Shown here: one piece after another, positions 1-9,441 of the stretch | Layout: each line of letters opens with the position of its first letter | How positions within the stretch are numbered: position 1 is the first letter of the stretch | NCBI RefSeq assembly: GCF_000019725.1 | Contig: NC_010505.1 | Span: forward strand, 4,511,001-4,575,000 | Reading direction: 5' to 3' | Origin: Methylobacterium radiotolerans JCM 2831 | GTDB taxonomy: Bacteria > Pseudomonadota > Alphaproteobacteria > Rhizobiales > Beijerinckiaceae | Length of the DNA stretch: 64,000 bases | The notes under the pieces: model-generated | Told to the model about the DNA's origin: nothing | What the model saw: only the letters and a program-made list of their open reading frames with translations | The model's database searches: none | Translations under genes and position numbers: made by a program

Positions 1-147
1 ATGAAGGCCAAGGGCGTGGGTGAGCTCGGCATCTCGGGGGTCGGCGCCGCGGTCGCGAACGCGATCTACAACGCCACCGGCATCCGCGTGCGCGACTACC
101 CGATCACCCTCGACAAGCTCCTCGACCGCATGCCGGACGCGGCCTGA
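1..147 (+). CDS. Xanthine dehydrogenase-family molybdopterin-binding subunit, C-terminal end (partial)
   Basis: Only the last 48 codons are in the window; the gene starts to the left, so the ATG at base 1 is not taken as its start. The tail reads KGVGELGISGVGAAVANA followed by a short segment containing the IRVRDYPIT motif. This is the usual C-terminus of the large molybdenum-cofactor subunit of xanthine or aldehyde dehydrogenases (CoxL/XdhB type), where the GVGE glutamate is the conserved active-site base. Family membership rests on this short conserved tail only, and the substrate cannot be told. A 7-bp GC hairpin follows the stop. Confidence 0.75.
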   Translation: MKAKGVGELGISGVGAAVANAIYNATGIRVRDYPITLDKLLDRMPDAA

Positions 148-156
148 CCGGGGCGC

Positions 157-180
157 GGGGACGTCCTGCCGGGCGTCCCC
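157..180. terminator. Hairpin between convergent genes
   Basis: GGGGACG (157-163) and CGTCCCC (174-180) form a perfect 7-bp stem with a 10-nt loop. It lies between the stop of the dehydrogenase subunit and the stop of the convergent DUF6894 gene, where a bidirectional terminator would be expected. No U-tract is seen. Confidence 0.4.
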
Positions 181-410
181 TACGGGTCCACGACGTGGAA
201 GCTGGCCCGGGCCAGCATCACGAGGCGACCGTCCTCGTCGTAGGCGCGGGCGGTGAAGTCGTTCACCCCGGTCTCCTCGCCCTCGTCGTGCAGGAGCGCC
301 GTCAGGGTCCGGCGCAGCAGGTCCCGCAGGGCGGCCCGGTCCGGGAGGACCGTGCCCTCGTCGTCCCGGACGGCGACGTGGTCGACGGTGTCGATGAAGT
401 AGCGCGGCAT
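180..410 (-). CDS. DUF6894-type small protein
   Basis: This is a 76-residue acidic protein beginning MPRYFIDTVD. The start MPRYFI/F-D, a central D-x-E-G-x-x-L-P-D segment and a tail of the form GRLVMLARASF are typical of the DUF6894 family, which is abundant in Methylobacterium and Bradyrhizobium. The function of the family is unknown. The ATG at 410 is the only sensible start before the conserved N-terminus. It stands alone between the terminator hairpin at 157-180 and the TonB receptor terminator. No signal peptide or membrane segment is visible. Confidence 0.8.
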   Translation of the reverse strand: MPRYFIDTVDHVAVRDDEGTVLPDRAALRDLLRRTLTALLHDEGEETGVNDFTARAYDEDGRLVMLARASFHVVDP

Positions 411-565
411 GGGTGTCTCCGGGATCGGAATGACCGGGACGGGAGCGCCCGCAAGCCTCGCCGATGGCCGATCAGGGATACAGATCGGGTCGGCCGCCGC
501 ACTCATCTGGGTTTGAAAGTCCGGGCTCATCGTCCGGGCGCGAAGACGCGATGCCTCAAACGGAA

Positions 566-592
566 GAGGGGCCGCGGATCCCGCAGCCCCTC
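566..592 (-). terminator. Likely intrinsic terminator of the TonB receptor gene
   Basis: GAGGGGC (566-572) pairs with GCCCCTC (586-592). After one mismatch GCGG pairs with CCGC across an ATC loop. Read on the minus strand the hairpin is followed by TTCCGTTT, and it starts 28 bases after the receptor stop codon. Confidence 0.6.
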
Positions 593-619
593 GCTCCGTC
601 GTTCCCCCCTCGGACGGGC

Positions 620-3226
620 TCAGTACTTCCGGATGATCGGCTCCGGCGCCATCGGGACCGGATCCGCCCCGAACCGGTAGGTCAGGCCGGCGTAGATCGA
701 GAGCGGCTGCGCCAGGGTCGTGGTCCGCGGGTCGTTGATCGACAGGTTGCCGGCGACCGCGCCCGTCTCCGCGAAGGTGCCGAACGTGGCGTAGCGGTTG
801 TTGGTCAGGTTGGTGATCAGCCCGAAGATCTCCAGGTTCTTGCTGACCTGATACTTCGTCGTCAGGTTCATCACGTAGTAGGCCGGCAGCTTGCGGTTGA
901 GGTTCGACTCGTCGCCCCGGTAGTAGGACGACGAGAAGGCCGAGACGTTGAGGCCGAAGCGCCAGTTCGGGGTGATGCTGTACTCGAAGCCCGCCTTGAT
1001 CTGGCGATCGGGGATCAGCGGGATCTTGTCGCCCGGCCGGACGCGGATGCCGCCGTTCGGGATCACGTCGCCGCCCGCGGCGCCGCCGGCCGCGCCGGTG
1101 CTCGCCAGCGGGTTGTTGGGCGACGAGAGGGTCGCGTTGAACTGGAAGGTCGCGTCGACCAGGGCGTAGTTGGCGTAGACCAGCAGGTCGGGCGTGACCG
1201 CGTACTCGGCGCCGACCTCGATGCCCTGGCGCCGGGTCGCGGGCACGTTGATGTAGTAGGCGCGGGCGGCGTTGCCGGCGACGGCGACCTGGTAGAGGTC
1301 GTTGCTCAGGTCGGTGCGGTAGACGCCGGCCTTGTAGGTGAGGGCGCCGCCCGACAGGAAGGCCGGGATCACGCCGCGGAAGCCGGCCTCGTAGGTCCGG
1401 CCGGTGACCTGCTTGAGCGGCGGGTCCGCCACCAGCGAGTTCGGCAGCAGGCACGGCTGGGTCGGGCTGGAGCAGGACAGTTCCAGCGGGGTCGGGGCGC
1501 GGTTCGACTCCGAGTAGCCGCCGTAGAGGTTGAGCGCCGGGTCGAACTGGTAGGTCAGGCCCGCGAGCGGGTTGACCTTGGTGTACTCGTGGGCGCCGGT
1601 CACGTCCGGCGCGAAGCCGGTCTGGTCCCGGGTCTGGATGCGCGCGTAGTTGAGCCGGAAGCCGCCGGTCAGCGACAGCCGGTCGGTCACGTCCAGTGTG
1701 TCGGTGGCGTAGAGGCCGAGATACAGGGTCGAGCCGCTGACGTTGCTCGGCGCGAGGCCGATCGCCCCGAGGGTGCGGATGTCCGGCGTGCCGAGGCCCG
1801 GGATCGTGCCGTAGTACGGGTTGTTCGGGTCGACGGTGATCGACAGGTTCGGGTTGATGACGCCCAGCTGGCTGGACGATTTGAACGCGAAGGTGGAGGC
1901 GTCGACGCTGCCGCCGACCACGAAGGCGTTGTTCAGGCCGAAGATCCGGTCGCGGTTGGCGGCCTGGAGCGAGCCGCCGTAGGATTCGGCCTCGGTGAGG
2001 GTCGTGTCGATCGTGCCGTACGGGATGTTCCGCAGGAACGGGATCGTCCGGTTGTTCAGGCCGAGGATCGCGAACTGGTTGGCGTAGGCGCGGCGGGCCG
2101 CCACCTGGCTGGTGGGCGGCGCGTTCACGTTGAACGCGTCGTCCTGGTAGCAGAGCGAGCCCCGGAAGCTGCTGCGGCTGCTGCAGTTCTCGAAGTTGCC
2201 CTGGTTGCCGTCGACGTAGAACTCGCTGAAGCGCCGGTAATAGGCGTTGCCGGCGAGGTCCCAGGTCGGAGAGAGGTCGACCCGGCCGGTGAGCTGGAGC
2301 GTGCCGACCTGCGTGGTCTGGGTCTGCGGGTAGGTGAAGATCGCCCGCGGGTCGAGATGGGTGAAGTCCACCGGCGTGGCGGCGGCGGCGCCGTAGAAGC
2401 TGCGGGCGGCGAGCCCGATCAGGTGGAATTCCGAATCCTGCGAGCGGTAGCCGAGATCCGCGTAGAGGCGGCCGATCGTGCTCGGGTTCTGGTAGCGCCA
2501 GCCGCGGTCGTTCAGGCCGTCGCCGGTGAAGTAGAAGCTCCAGGGACCGGAGATCTTGCCGTACTCCAGGTAGCCGGCGGTGCGCGCGTCCGAGCCGCCC
2601 CAGGCCGAGATCTCGGTGCCCTGCCAGGTGAAACCGTTCTTCATCTGGATGTTGACCGCGCCGCCGATGGCGTTGAGGCCGAAGACCGGGTTGCCGGTGA
2701 CCACGTCGATGCGCTGGATCGCCTGCGGCGGGATCAGGTCGAAATTGACGACGTCGCCGAAGGCCTCGTTGATGCGCACGCCGTTCTGGTAGACGGCGAG
2801 CCCCTGCGGCACGCCCTGCACCGACGAGGCCGTGAAGCCGCGGTAGCTGAGATCGACCCGGTTCGCGTTGCCCTGCGAGTCGTTGAGGTTCACCCCGGGC
2901 GTGCGCCGCGCCAGCGTGGCGATCACGTTGTCGGAGCCCTGATCGACCTCGATCTGCCGCGCCGTGACGGTCTCGACGGTGCTGGGGATCTTGTTGAGCG
3001 GCTGCTCGGAGCCCCGCAGCCGCACCCCGCCGGCCGGGGCCGGCAAGGTCGGGGCGGCCTGGGCGAGCGTATCGAGATTCTGGGCGCCGCTGGAATTGCC
3101 GCCGCCCGCACCCACCGGCGACGTCGAGACGACGCTGATCTCGCCGAGGGTGACGGCTTGTTGAGCCTGCGCGACACCCGGCAACAGCGCCACGGACGCG
3201 ATCAAGCTGCCTCGTAGGGCACGCAT
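620..3226 (-). CDS. TonB-dependent outer-membrane receptor
   Basis: An 868-residue outer-membrane receptor. The ATG at 3226 is preceded by GGGGAAG at good spacing and gives a signal peptide ending PGVAQAQ. The plug domain follows (about residues 75-210), including the phrases VDLSYRGF, YQNGVRINE and NAIGGAVNI that are typical of TonB plugs. The rest is a 22-strand barrel. A loop containing paired cysteines (near LELSCSSPTQPCLLPNS) may be disulfide-bonded. The family takes up scarce ligands such as iron chelates, cobalamin or, in methylotrophs, lanthanide chelates, using TonB energy. The substrate cannot be read from the sequence, and no FecIR-type regulator or ABC importer is adjacent. The usual terminal Phe is followed by about 15 extra residues. 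Confidence 0.93.
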   Translation of the reverse strand: MRALRGSLIASVALLPGVAQAQQAVTLGEISVVSTSPVGAGGGNSSGAQNLDTLAQAAPTLPAPAGGVRLRGSEQPLNKIPSTVETVTARQIEVDQGSDNVIATLARRTPGVNLNDSQGNANRVDLSYRGFTASSVQGVPQGLAVYQNGVRINEAFGDVVNFDLIPPQAIQRIDVVTGNPVFGLNAIGGAVNIQMKNGFTWQGTEISAWGGSDARTAGYLEYGKISGPWSFYFTGDGLNDRGWRYQNPSTIGRLYADLGYRSQDSEFHLIGLAARSFYGAAAATPVDFTHLDPRAIFTYPQTQTTQVGTLQLTGRVDLSPTWDLAGNAYYRRFSEFYVDGNQGNFENCSSRSSFRGSLCYQDDAFNVNAPPTSQVAARRAYANQFAILGLNNRTIPFLRNIPYGTIDTTLTEAESYGGSLQAANRDRIFGLNNAFVVGGSVDASTFAFKSSSQLGVINPNLSITVDPNNPYYGTIPGLGTPDIRTLGAIGLAPSNVSGSTLYLGLYATDTLDVTDRLSLTGGFRLNYARIQTRDQTGFAPDVTGAHEYTKVNPLAGLTYQFDPALNLYGGYSESNRAPTPLELSCSSPTQPCLLPNSLVADPPLKQVTGRTYEAGFRGVIPAFLSGGALTYKAGVYRTDLSNDLYQVAVAGNAARAYYINVPATRRQGIEVGAEYAVTPDLLVYANYALVDATFQFNATLSSPNNPLASTGAAGGAAGGDVIPNGGIRVRPGDKIPLIPDRQIKAGFEYSITPNWRFGLNVSAFSSSYYRGDESNLNRKLPAYYVMNLTTKYQVSKNLEIFGLITNLTNNRYATFGTFAETGAVAGNLSINDPRTTTLAQPLSIYAGLTYRFGADPVPMAPEPIIRKY

Positions 3227-3514
3227 ATCTTCCCCCAACCTGGATTTAAGGCACGCGCCGCTTCTCGTCGGCTGCGAGAGGCTCACTGATCTCGGGTCGG
3301 GTCCAGATCTCAATTCACATTCTGTTTAATCCCTGTCGGGGACGACCTGAGGGCTCGAATGATCGGGCCTGTGGCGCAAAGACAACAAGAGCGGAAGATC
3401 GCGGCAAGTCTTCGGGATTATTATGAAGGACATCGCGGGATAATTGCGCAATCGGGCCGGTCCTCAGGGGCGGCGTCCGAGGCCGCGCCCGGCCGTCGGG
3501 ACTGGTCCCGGCTC

Positions 3515-4120
3515 TCACGGCGGCGGCAGGCGGACGGCGACCTCGTTCCGGCGCAGGAACGGGATCGCGAAGGGCGGGTCGTAGCCCATGACGAAGGGCG
3601 CGCCCGCCGGTGCGCGGCCGGCCGCCGCCAGGACGGCGGCGAGGATGCCCGCCTGCGCGGCCCGCGCCTCCGGGGTGAGGCGGCCGGAGAAGCGCAGGGC
3701 CGCGACCAGCTCGGCCGGGAGCTCGACCAGCCGGACCCCCGGCCCGGTCGGCGCCGGCGCCCCGGCCGCCGCCACCGCGCGCGGCAGGAAGAACCGCATC
3801 GTGCCGGTGCCGTCCTGCTCCACCGGGACCGTCGCGGCGAGGCGCCGGCCGCCGCTCTCCACCGGCGCCGTCATGGCGATGCGGTCGCCCGCCCGGTTCG
3901 CGCCGGTGATGTAGCGGAACAGCCGCCCGAAGGCGTCGCCGTCGCCCTGGCCGCGCGCGTCGGTCTCGACCGCGAGGCGCGGCGCGTAGGACCGGATCTC
4001 GACCCCGCGGTCGAGGCGCGCGACGACCGTGTAGGCGGGCTGCTCGTAGAGCGCCCGCACGCCGAAGATCCCGAGCGCGGCCTCCACCAGGGTGACGAGC
4101 GCGTACATGACCCTGTCCAT
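3515..4120 (-). CDS. SOUL family heme-binding protein
   Basis: A 201-residue protein with a hydrophobic N-terminal segment (about residues 3-25, a signal anchor or uncleaved signal). The SOUL domain follows, with the typical phrases YTVVARLDRGVEIRSY, FGRLFRYITGAN and KIAMTAPV-like (here RIAMTAPVE). SOUL/HBP proteins bind heme or other tetrapyrroles; the bacterial members are largely uncharacterised. The ATG at 4120 is preceded by GGAGGTCGCC, a clear ribosome binding site, so longer in-frame starts were not used. It sits alone between the TonB receptor and the signalling block. Confidence 0.85.
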   Translation of the reverse strand: MDRVMYALVTLVEAALGIFGVRALYEQPAYTVVARLDRGVEIRSYAPRLAVETDARGQGDGDAFGRLFRYITGANRAGDRIAMTAPVESGGRRLAATVPVEQDGTGTMRFFLPRAVAAAGAPAPTGPGVRLVELPAELVAALRFSGRLTPEARAAQAGILAAVLAAAGRAPAGAPFVMGYDPPFAIPFLRRNEVAVRLPPP

Positions 4121-4266
4121 GGCGACCTCCGGAGGCGGCGGCGCGTGGCCCGCCCGGGAACCTCCCGCCGGATCTTCCCGCCGGAACATGGCGCCGGGAC
4201 GCCCCGTCGCCGCCCGGCTGCGGCGTCAGGCCTCTCTCGGGCCCGGCGCCCCGGCCGCACCCCGCC

Positions 4267-7200
4267 TCAGGACTCGCCGCCCTTCGGCCGCGCCGGCCGC
4301 GCGCCGACGACCTTGCGCAGCACGCGCGAGACCTGGTCGGCGGAGTAGGGCTTGTGCAGCAGCTCGAAGTCGCGGATCCCCTCCTGGGCGAGGACGTGGC
4401 TGTAGCCGGAGGCCAGCACCACCGGCAGGTGCGGCATCCGCCGCCGGAGGAGCCGGGCCAGCGCGATCCCGCCCATCCCGGGCATGACCACGTCGGAGAA
4501 CACGACGTCGAAGGCCGCGCCGTCGGCCCCGAGCTGATCCAGCGCCTCCTCGGCATTGGCCGCCCAGGTCGTCGCGTAGCCGAGATCCTCCAGGATCTGC
4601 GTGGCGAAGCGGCCGACCTCGATGTTGTCCTCCACCACCAGCACGCGCTGCCCCGCGCCGCCGGGATCGAGCGCGGCCGCCTCCGCGGCGGCGGCCGCGC
4701 AGGACGCCTCGGGCTCGACCTGCGGCAGGTAGAGCGTGAAGGTGGCGCCGCGGCCGGGCGCGCTCTCGACCGCGACGTCGCCGCCGGACTGCTTGGCGAA
4801 GCCGAAGACCTGGGACAGGCCGAGGCCCGTGCCCTTCCCGACCTCCTTGGTGGTGAAGAACGGCTCGAACACCCGTGCCAGGACGTCCGGCGCGATGCCG
4901 GTGCCGGTGTCGGTGAGGGCGATCGCCGCGAACGGGCCGGGGGCGCCGGCATGGCCACGGATCGGCGGCAGCGCCGCGCCGCAATGCAGGCGCAGGGTCA
5001 GCGTGCCGGCGCCGTCCATGGCGTCCCGGGCGTTCACCGCCATGTTGACCAGCGCGGTCTCGAACTGGCTGAGGTCGACCCGGATGAAGCAGGGCTGGTC
5101 CGGCAGCTCGGTCACGACCGCGATGCGGGCGCCCGTGACCGTGTCGAGCAGGTCGGCCACGCCGCGCAGCCGCGCGCCGACGTCGAGGATCTCGGGCTTC
5201 AGCGCCTGCCGCCGCGCGAAGGCGAGGAGCTGGCCGGTGAGCTTGGCCGCCCGGTCGACCGTCTCCGAGACGGCGTTGAGGTAGCGGGACCGGCGCTCCT
5301 CCGCCAGATCGGGACGGCGCAGGAAGTCCACCGACGAGCGGATGATCGTCAGGAGGTTGTTGAAGTCGTGGGCGACGCCGCCGGTGAGCTGCCCCACCGC
5401 CTCCAGCTTCTGCGACTGCCGCAGGGCCTCCTCGGCGTGCCGGAGCGCCTCGGCCTGGGCCTTCTCGGCGGTGACGTCGCGGCCGTAGGCGTAGACGTGC
5501 GCGCCCTCGACGGAGGTGCGCCACGAGATCAGCCGCGGGGTGCCGTCTTTGTGCCGGTAGCGGTTCTCGAAATCGGTCAGGTCGCGCGCGGCCGCGGCGG
5601 CGTCGAGGGCCTCCCGGGTCGGGCCCGCATCCTCCGGCCAGACGAAGTCCAGGAAGCTGCGGCCCACCACCTCGGCCGGCTCGTGCCCCAGGATCGTCTG
5701 CCAGGCCGGGTTGACCGCGCGGAAGATGCCGTCGGCCCCGACCACGACCAGGAGGTCGCGCGAGTTGCGCCAGACCCGGTCGTGCTCGGCGGTGCGCTCG
5801 GCCACGCGCTGCTCGAGGGTCACGTTGAAGCGCACGAGCTCGGCCATGAGCCGCTTCTGGTCGTCGATGTCGGTGCTGGTGCCGACCCAGCGGGTGACCG
5901 CGCCGTCGGCCGCCCGGACCGGCTGCGCCCGGGCTAGGAACCAGCGATAGGCGCCGTCGGCGCGGCGCAGGCGGTACTCGGACTGGTAGTCGGCCCGCGA
6001 CCGGACGGCCGCCCGCCATTCCTCGTCGACCCGGTCCCGGTCGTCGGGGTGGATGATCCCCCGCCAGCCCGCCCCGTCGAGGGTGCCGGGCTCCCGGCCC
6101 GCGTAGGCGTAGACGCGCTCGTTGAACCAGTCCGCCGCCCCGCCGGCGTCGGTCGCCCAGACGAAGTTCGGCAGCACCTGCGACAGGACGCGGAACTGCG
6201 CCTCGCTGGCGCGCAGGGCCTCCTCGGCCTGCTTGCGGGCGGTGACGTCGATCGCCGTGCCGATCACCCGCACGCAGCGCCCGCCCTCGAAGATCCCGCG
6301 CCCCTTGGCGGCGACCCAGCGCACGACGCCGTCCTCCTTGCCGACGGTGCGGTACTCGACGTCGTAGAGGGCGCGCCGGTCGGGATCGAGGGCGGAGGCG
6401 AAGGCCGCGCTCGTGGCCTCCCGGTCCTCGGGATGCAGGCCGGCGTAGTAATCGGCCATCGTGACCGGCACGTCGGCCGAGATCCCGAACATCGCCTTGA
6501 CCCGCGCCGGCCAGAACAGGGTGTCGGCGACGACGTCGACGTCCCAGAGGCCGATCTCGGCCGACTCGGTCGCGAGCCGCAGGCGCCGCTCGCTCTCCCG
6601 CAGCTGCTCCTCGGTCCGGTGGCGCACCGTGTCGTCGAGGTGCAGCCCGTCCCAGACCAGGCCGTCGCCGACGCGGCGGGGCGCCGAGATGATGCGCGTC
6701 CAGACGCGGGTGCCGTCCGGCCGGCGCATCGGCGCCTCGACGTCGAAATGCGCGAGGTCGCGGATCGCGCCGGCCTCGGCCTCGGCGAGGCCGGCGCGGT
6801 ACTCCGGCAGGATCAGGTCGTAGGCGACGGCCGGGTCGGCGAGGACCGCCTCGGCCGCCACGCCGGTCATGCGCTCGAATCCCTGCGACACGTAGAGGAA
6901 GCGCCGGTCCGCGCCGTCGGGGGCCATGGCGAGCTGGTAGACGTAGCCGCCCGGGAGGTGGTCGGCGAGCGCGCGGATCCGCGCCTCCGTCTCCCGCAGC
7001 CGCGCCTCGGCCAGGACGCGGCCGGTCGTCTCCGTGCAGGCGCAGTACAGGCCGGCGACCCGGCCGGCCTCGTCGCGCACCGGCGCGTACGAGAAGGTGA
7101 ACCAGGTCGGCTCGTCGTAGCCGTGCCGGTTCATGGTGAGGGGCATGTTCTCGGACCAGGTCGCCGCGCCGGCGAGCGCCCGGTCGATCAGGGGCCCGAT

Positions 7201-7497
7201 CTCGGGCCAGATCTCCGGCCAGACGTCGCGGAAGCGCGCGCCGAGCGCCGCGGGATGCTTGTCGCCCAGGATCTCCGCGTAGGCGTCGTTGTAGAGGAAG
7301 ACGAGGTCGGGCCCGAACGCCACGAACATCGGGAAGCGCGAGCCCAGGATCAGGCTCAGCGTCGCCCGCAGGCACGGCGCCCAGCGCTCCGGCCGCCCGA
7401 GCGGCGAGCCGGACCAGTCGTGGGCGCGCACCCGCGCGCCCATCGCGCCGCCCTCCGCGAGGAAGGGCAGATCCGCGGTCCTGACGGTCTCGGACAT
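4267..7497 (-). CDS. Multi-PAS hybrid sensor histidine kinase
   Basis: A 1,076-residue cytoplasmic hybrid kinase with no transmembrane segment. About five PAS-type sensory domains occupy residues 15-690. A HisKA domain follows with phospho-acceptor His710 in GGVAHDFNNLL, then a HATPase domain with DTGTG and GKGTGLGL boxes (860-925), and a C-terminal receiver domain with VVEDN, Asp1002 in FSDVVMPGM and the conserved KPY. Proteins of this plan sense small molecules, redox or light and pass phosphate His to Asp internally. The ATG at 7497 gives the N-terminus MSETVRTADL; the 55 codons upstream look non-coding. Its kinase core is a clear paralogue of the next gene upstream. The output partner is unknown. 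Confidence 0.9.
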   Translation of the reverse strand: MSETVRTADLPFLAEGGAMGARVRAHDWSGSPLGRPERWAPCLRATLSLILGSRFPMFVAFGPDLVFLYNDAYAEILGDKHPAALGARFRDVWPEIWPEIGPLIDRALAGAATWSENMPLTMNRHGYDEPTWFTFSYAPVRDEAGRVAGLYCACTETTGRVLAEARLRETEARIRALADHLPGGYVYQLAMAPDGADRRFLYVSQGFERMTGVAAEAVLADPAVAYDLILPEYRAGLAEAEAGAIRDLAHFDVEAPMRRPDGTRVWTRIISAPRRVGDGLVWDGLHLDDTVRHRTEEQLRESERRLRLATESAEIGLWDVDVVADTLFWPARVKAMFGISADVPVTMADYYAGLHPEDREATSAAFASALDPDRRALYDVEYRTVGKEDGVVRWVAAKGRGIFEGGRCVRVIGTAIDVTARKQAEEALRASEAQFRVLSQVLPNFVWATDAGGAADWFNERVYAYAGREPGTLDGAGWRGIIHPDDRDRVDEEWRAAVRSRADYQSEYRLRRADGAYRWFLARAQPVRAADGAVTRWVGTSTDIDDQKRLMAELVRFNVTLEQRVAERTAEHDRVWRNSRDLLVVVGADGIFRAVNPAWQTILGHEPAEVVGRSFLDFVWPEDAGPTREALDAAAAARDLTDFENRYRHKDGTPRLISWRTSVEGAHVYAYGRDVTAEKAQAEALRHAEEALRQSQKLEAVGQLTGGVAHDFNNLLTIIRSSVDFLRRPDLAEERRSRYLNAVSETVDRAAKLTGQLLAFARRQALKPEILDVGARLRGVADLLDTVTGARIAVVTELPDQPCFIRVDLSQFETALVNMAVNARDAMDGAGTLTLRLHCGAALPPIRGHAGAPGPFAAIALTDTGTGIAPDVLARVFEPFFTTKEVGKGTGLGLSQVFGFAKQSGGDVAVESAPGRGATFTLYLPQVEPEASCAAAAAEAAALDPGGAGQRVLVVEDNIEVGRFATQILEDLGYATTWAANAEEALDQLGADGAAFDVVFSDVVMPGMGGIALARLLRRRMPHLPVVLASGYSHVLAQEGIRDFELLHKPYSADQVSRVLRKVVGARPARPKGGES

Positions 7498-7713
7498 GGG
7501 ACAGGGACAGGCTCCGCGATGGGCATCGCTCCGCCTGGCGCCACCGTTCCGGCCGCGGGGCCCGGCTGACAGGGCGGCCTCGCGCCGGCGCGGAGGGGCC
7601 GTACGGTGCCCGCAGTGCCATCGGTGCCCCAGCGCGCGGGCCTGTGCAACTGCATCGATCAAGTCGGGCCCGTCGAACGCCGCGACCCGTGTGGAGGACG
7701 CCCTCAGGACGCC

Positions 7714-9441
7714 TCAGGCGCTCCTGTCGCGGCCCGAGATCAGCCGGAGCTGCGCCGGTGGGCGGGCCGCCAGGGCGGCGGCGACCTTGCCCTCGAGTTC
7801 CCCGACGCGGAACGGCTTCAGCACGATCGCGTCGGTGCCGACGGCGCCGGCCTTGGTCAGGGCGCTGGTGTCGGCGAAGCCGGTGACGAACAGGACCGGC
7901 AGCGCCGGCCAGCGCTTCCGGACCTCCAGGGCCGTCTCGGCCCCGTTCATGCCCGGCATGGCGAAGTCCATCACGACGAGGTCGACGGCCGGATCCGCCT
8001 CCAGGGCGGCCAGCGCCTGGAGGCCGGAGGCCGCCTCGCGCACCGCGTAGCCGGCCTCGATCAGGCGGGTCGTCGTCACCTCGCGCACCTCGGCGTCGTC
8101 GTCGACCACCAGGAGCCGGGGGCCGCCTCCGGGCGGGTGCGCCCGCGCGGCCTCGGCCGCGACCGGCAGGCGGGGCACGGCGCCCTCGGGCTCCGCGGCC
8201 CGGGGCAGGTAGACCTTGATCGAGGTGCCCTCGCCCGCGACCGTGTCGATGCGGATGCCGCCGCCGGACTGCTTGACGAAGCCGTAGACCTGGGCGAGCC
8301 CGAGACCCGACCCCTTGCCGACCTCCTTGGTGGTGAAGAACGGCTCGAACACCCGCGCCAGCACGTCCGGCGTCATCCCGGTACCGGTGTCGCTCACCGC
8401 GACCATGACGTAGGCGCCGGGCGCCGGCTGCTCGGGCCGCGTCGGCGCCCCGGTGACGCTGACATTGGCGGTCTCGATGGCGAGCCGGCCGCCCACCGCC
8501 ATCGCGTCGCGGGCGTTGATGGCGAGGTTCAGGATCACCAGCTCGATCTGAGTGGCGTCGACCAGGGCGGGCCACAGGTCGGGCTGGAGGGTCGTCTCGA
8601 TCCGGACCGCGCCGCCGATCGAGCTCTGCAGCAGGTCGCGCATCGAGGCGACCGTCTGGTTGAGGCTGACCGGCGTCGGCTCCAGGCGCTGGCGGCGGGA
8701 GAAGGCGAGGAGCTGCGCGGTGAGCCGGGCGCCGCGCTCGGCGGCCCCGCGCATCATGGCGAGGCGGCGCTTCGAGCGCGCGTCGGAGACGGCCTTCTCC
8801 AGGAACTCGATGTTGCCGGCGATCACCGTCAGCAGGTTGTTGAAGTCGTGCGCGACGCCGCTCGTGAGCTGGCCGACCGCGTCCAGGCGCTGGGCGAGCC
8901 GCAGGGCGTCCTCCGCCCGCTCCCGCTCGACGATCTGGGCCTGGAGGGCCTCGTTCGCCGCGGCGAGTTCCCGGGTCCGCTCGGCGATGCGCACCTCCAG
9001 CGTCTCGTTGAGCGCCTGCAGGGCGGCCTCGGCCTCGCGCTTGTCGGCGCGCGCCCGCGCCTCGGCGAGCGCGCGGACGATCGTGCGCGGCATGCGGTCG
9101 AGGCGCTGCTTGACGACGTAGTCAGTGGCGCCGTTCTTCAGGGCCTCGACCGCGACATCCTCGCCGAGCGTGCCCGAGCAGAAGATGAACGGCGTGTCGG
9201 GGCACTGCGCCCGGGCGATGCCGAGCGCACTCACGCCGTCGAAGGTCGGCAGGACGTAGTCCGCCAGGATGAGGTCGTGCCGGCCGGCGACCGCCGCGCG
9301 GGCGAAGGCGTCGCGGGTCATCACCCGCTCGATCGCGACCGGGTGCCCGAGGCTCTCCAGCTCGGCCTCGATCAGCTCGGCGTCGAGGTCGCTGTCCTCC
9401 AGGTGGAGGATGCGCAGCGGCCCCGCGGAAGGTCCGATCAC
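7714..9441 (-). CDS. Response regulator / hybrid histidine kinase (REC-HisKA-HATPase-REC)
   Basis: A 575-residue protein. An N-terminal receiver domain (LHLEDSD; acceptor Asp61 in LILADYVLP) is followed by a coiled-coil linker (about 125-185). A HisKA domain has His198 in SGVAHDFNNLL, and then come HATPase (DTGTGM, GKGSGLGL) and a second receiver with VVDDD, Asp492 and LKPF. The GTG start at 9441 overlaps the stop of the preceding response regulator in a GTGA junction, which argues for translational coupling. The protein is therefore probably the third member of the phytochrome operon. A kinase controlled by an N-terminal receiver could take phosphate from the phytochrome kinase or the small regulator. 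Confidence 0.9.
   Translation of the reverse strand: MIGPSAGPLRILHLEDSDLDAELIEAELESLGHPVAIERVMTRDAFARAAVAGRHDLILADYVLPTFDGVSALGIARAQCPDTPFIFCSGTLGEDVAVEALKNGATDYVVKQRLDRMPRTIVRALAEARARADKREAEAALQALNETLEVRIAERTRELAAANEALQAQIVERERAEDALRLAQRLDAVGQLTSGVAHDFNNLLTVIAGNIEFLEKAVSDARSKRRLAMMRGAAERGARLTAQLLAFSRRQRLEPTPVSLNQTVASMRDLLQSSIGGAVRIETTLQPDLWPALVDATQIELVILNLAINARDAMAVGGRLAIETANVSVTGAPTRPEQPAPGAYVMVAVSDTGTGMTPDVLARVFEPFFTTKEVGKGSGLGLAQVYGFVKQSGGGIRIDTVAGEGTSIKVYLPRAAEPEGAVPRLPVAAEAARAHPPGGGPRLLVVDDDAEVREVTTTRLIEAGYAVREAASGLQALAALEADPAVDLVVMDFAMPGMNGAETALEVRKRWPALPVLFVTGFADTSALTKAGAVGTDAIVLKPFRVGELEGKVAAALAARPPAQLRLISGRDRSA

Noticed and set aside
464..3217. A 917-codon plus-strand frame opposite the TonB receptor
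   Set aside because: It is the antisense shadow of the receptor: Arg/Val/Asp/Gly-rich with no fold-like pattern, produced by high GC3 codon use.
4226..8575. A 1,449-codon minus-strand frame across both hybrid kinases
   Set aside because: It is out of frame with both kinases, whose correct frames show complete HisKA, HATPase and receiver motifs.
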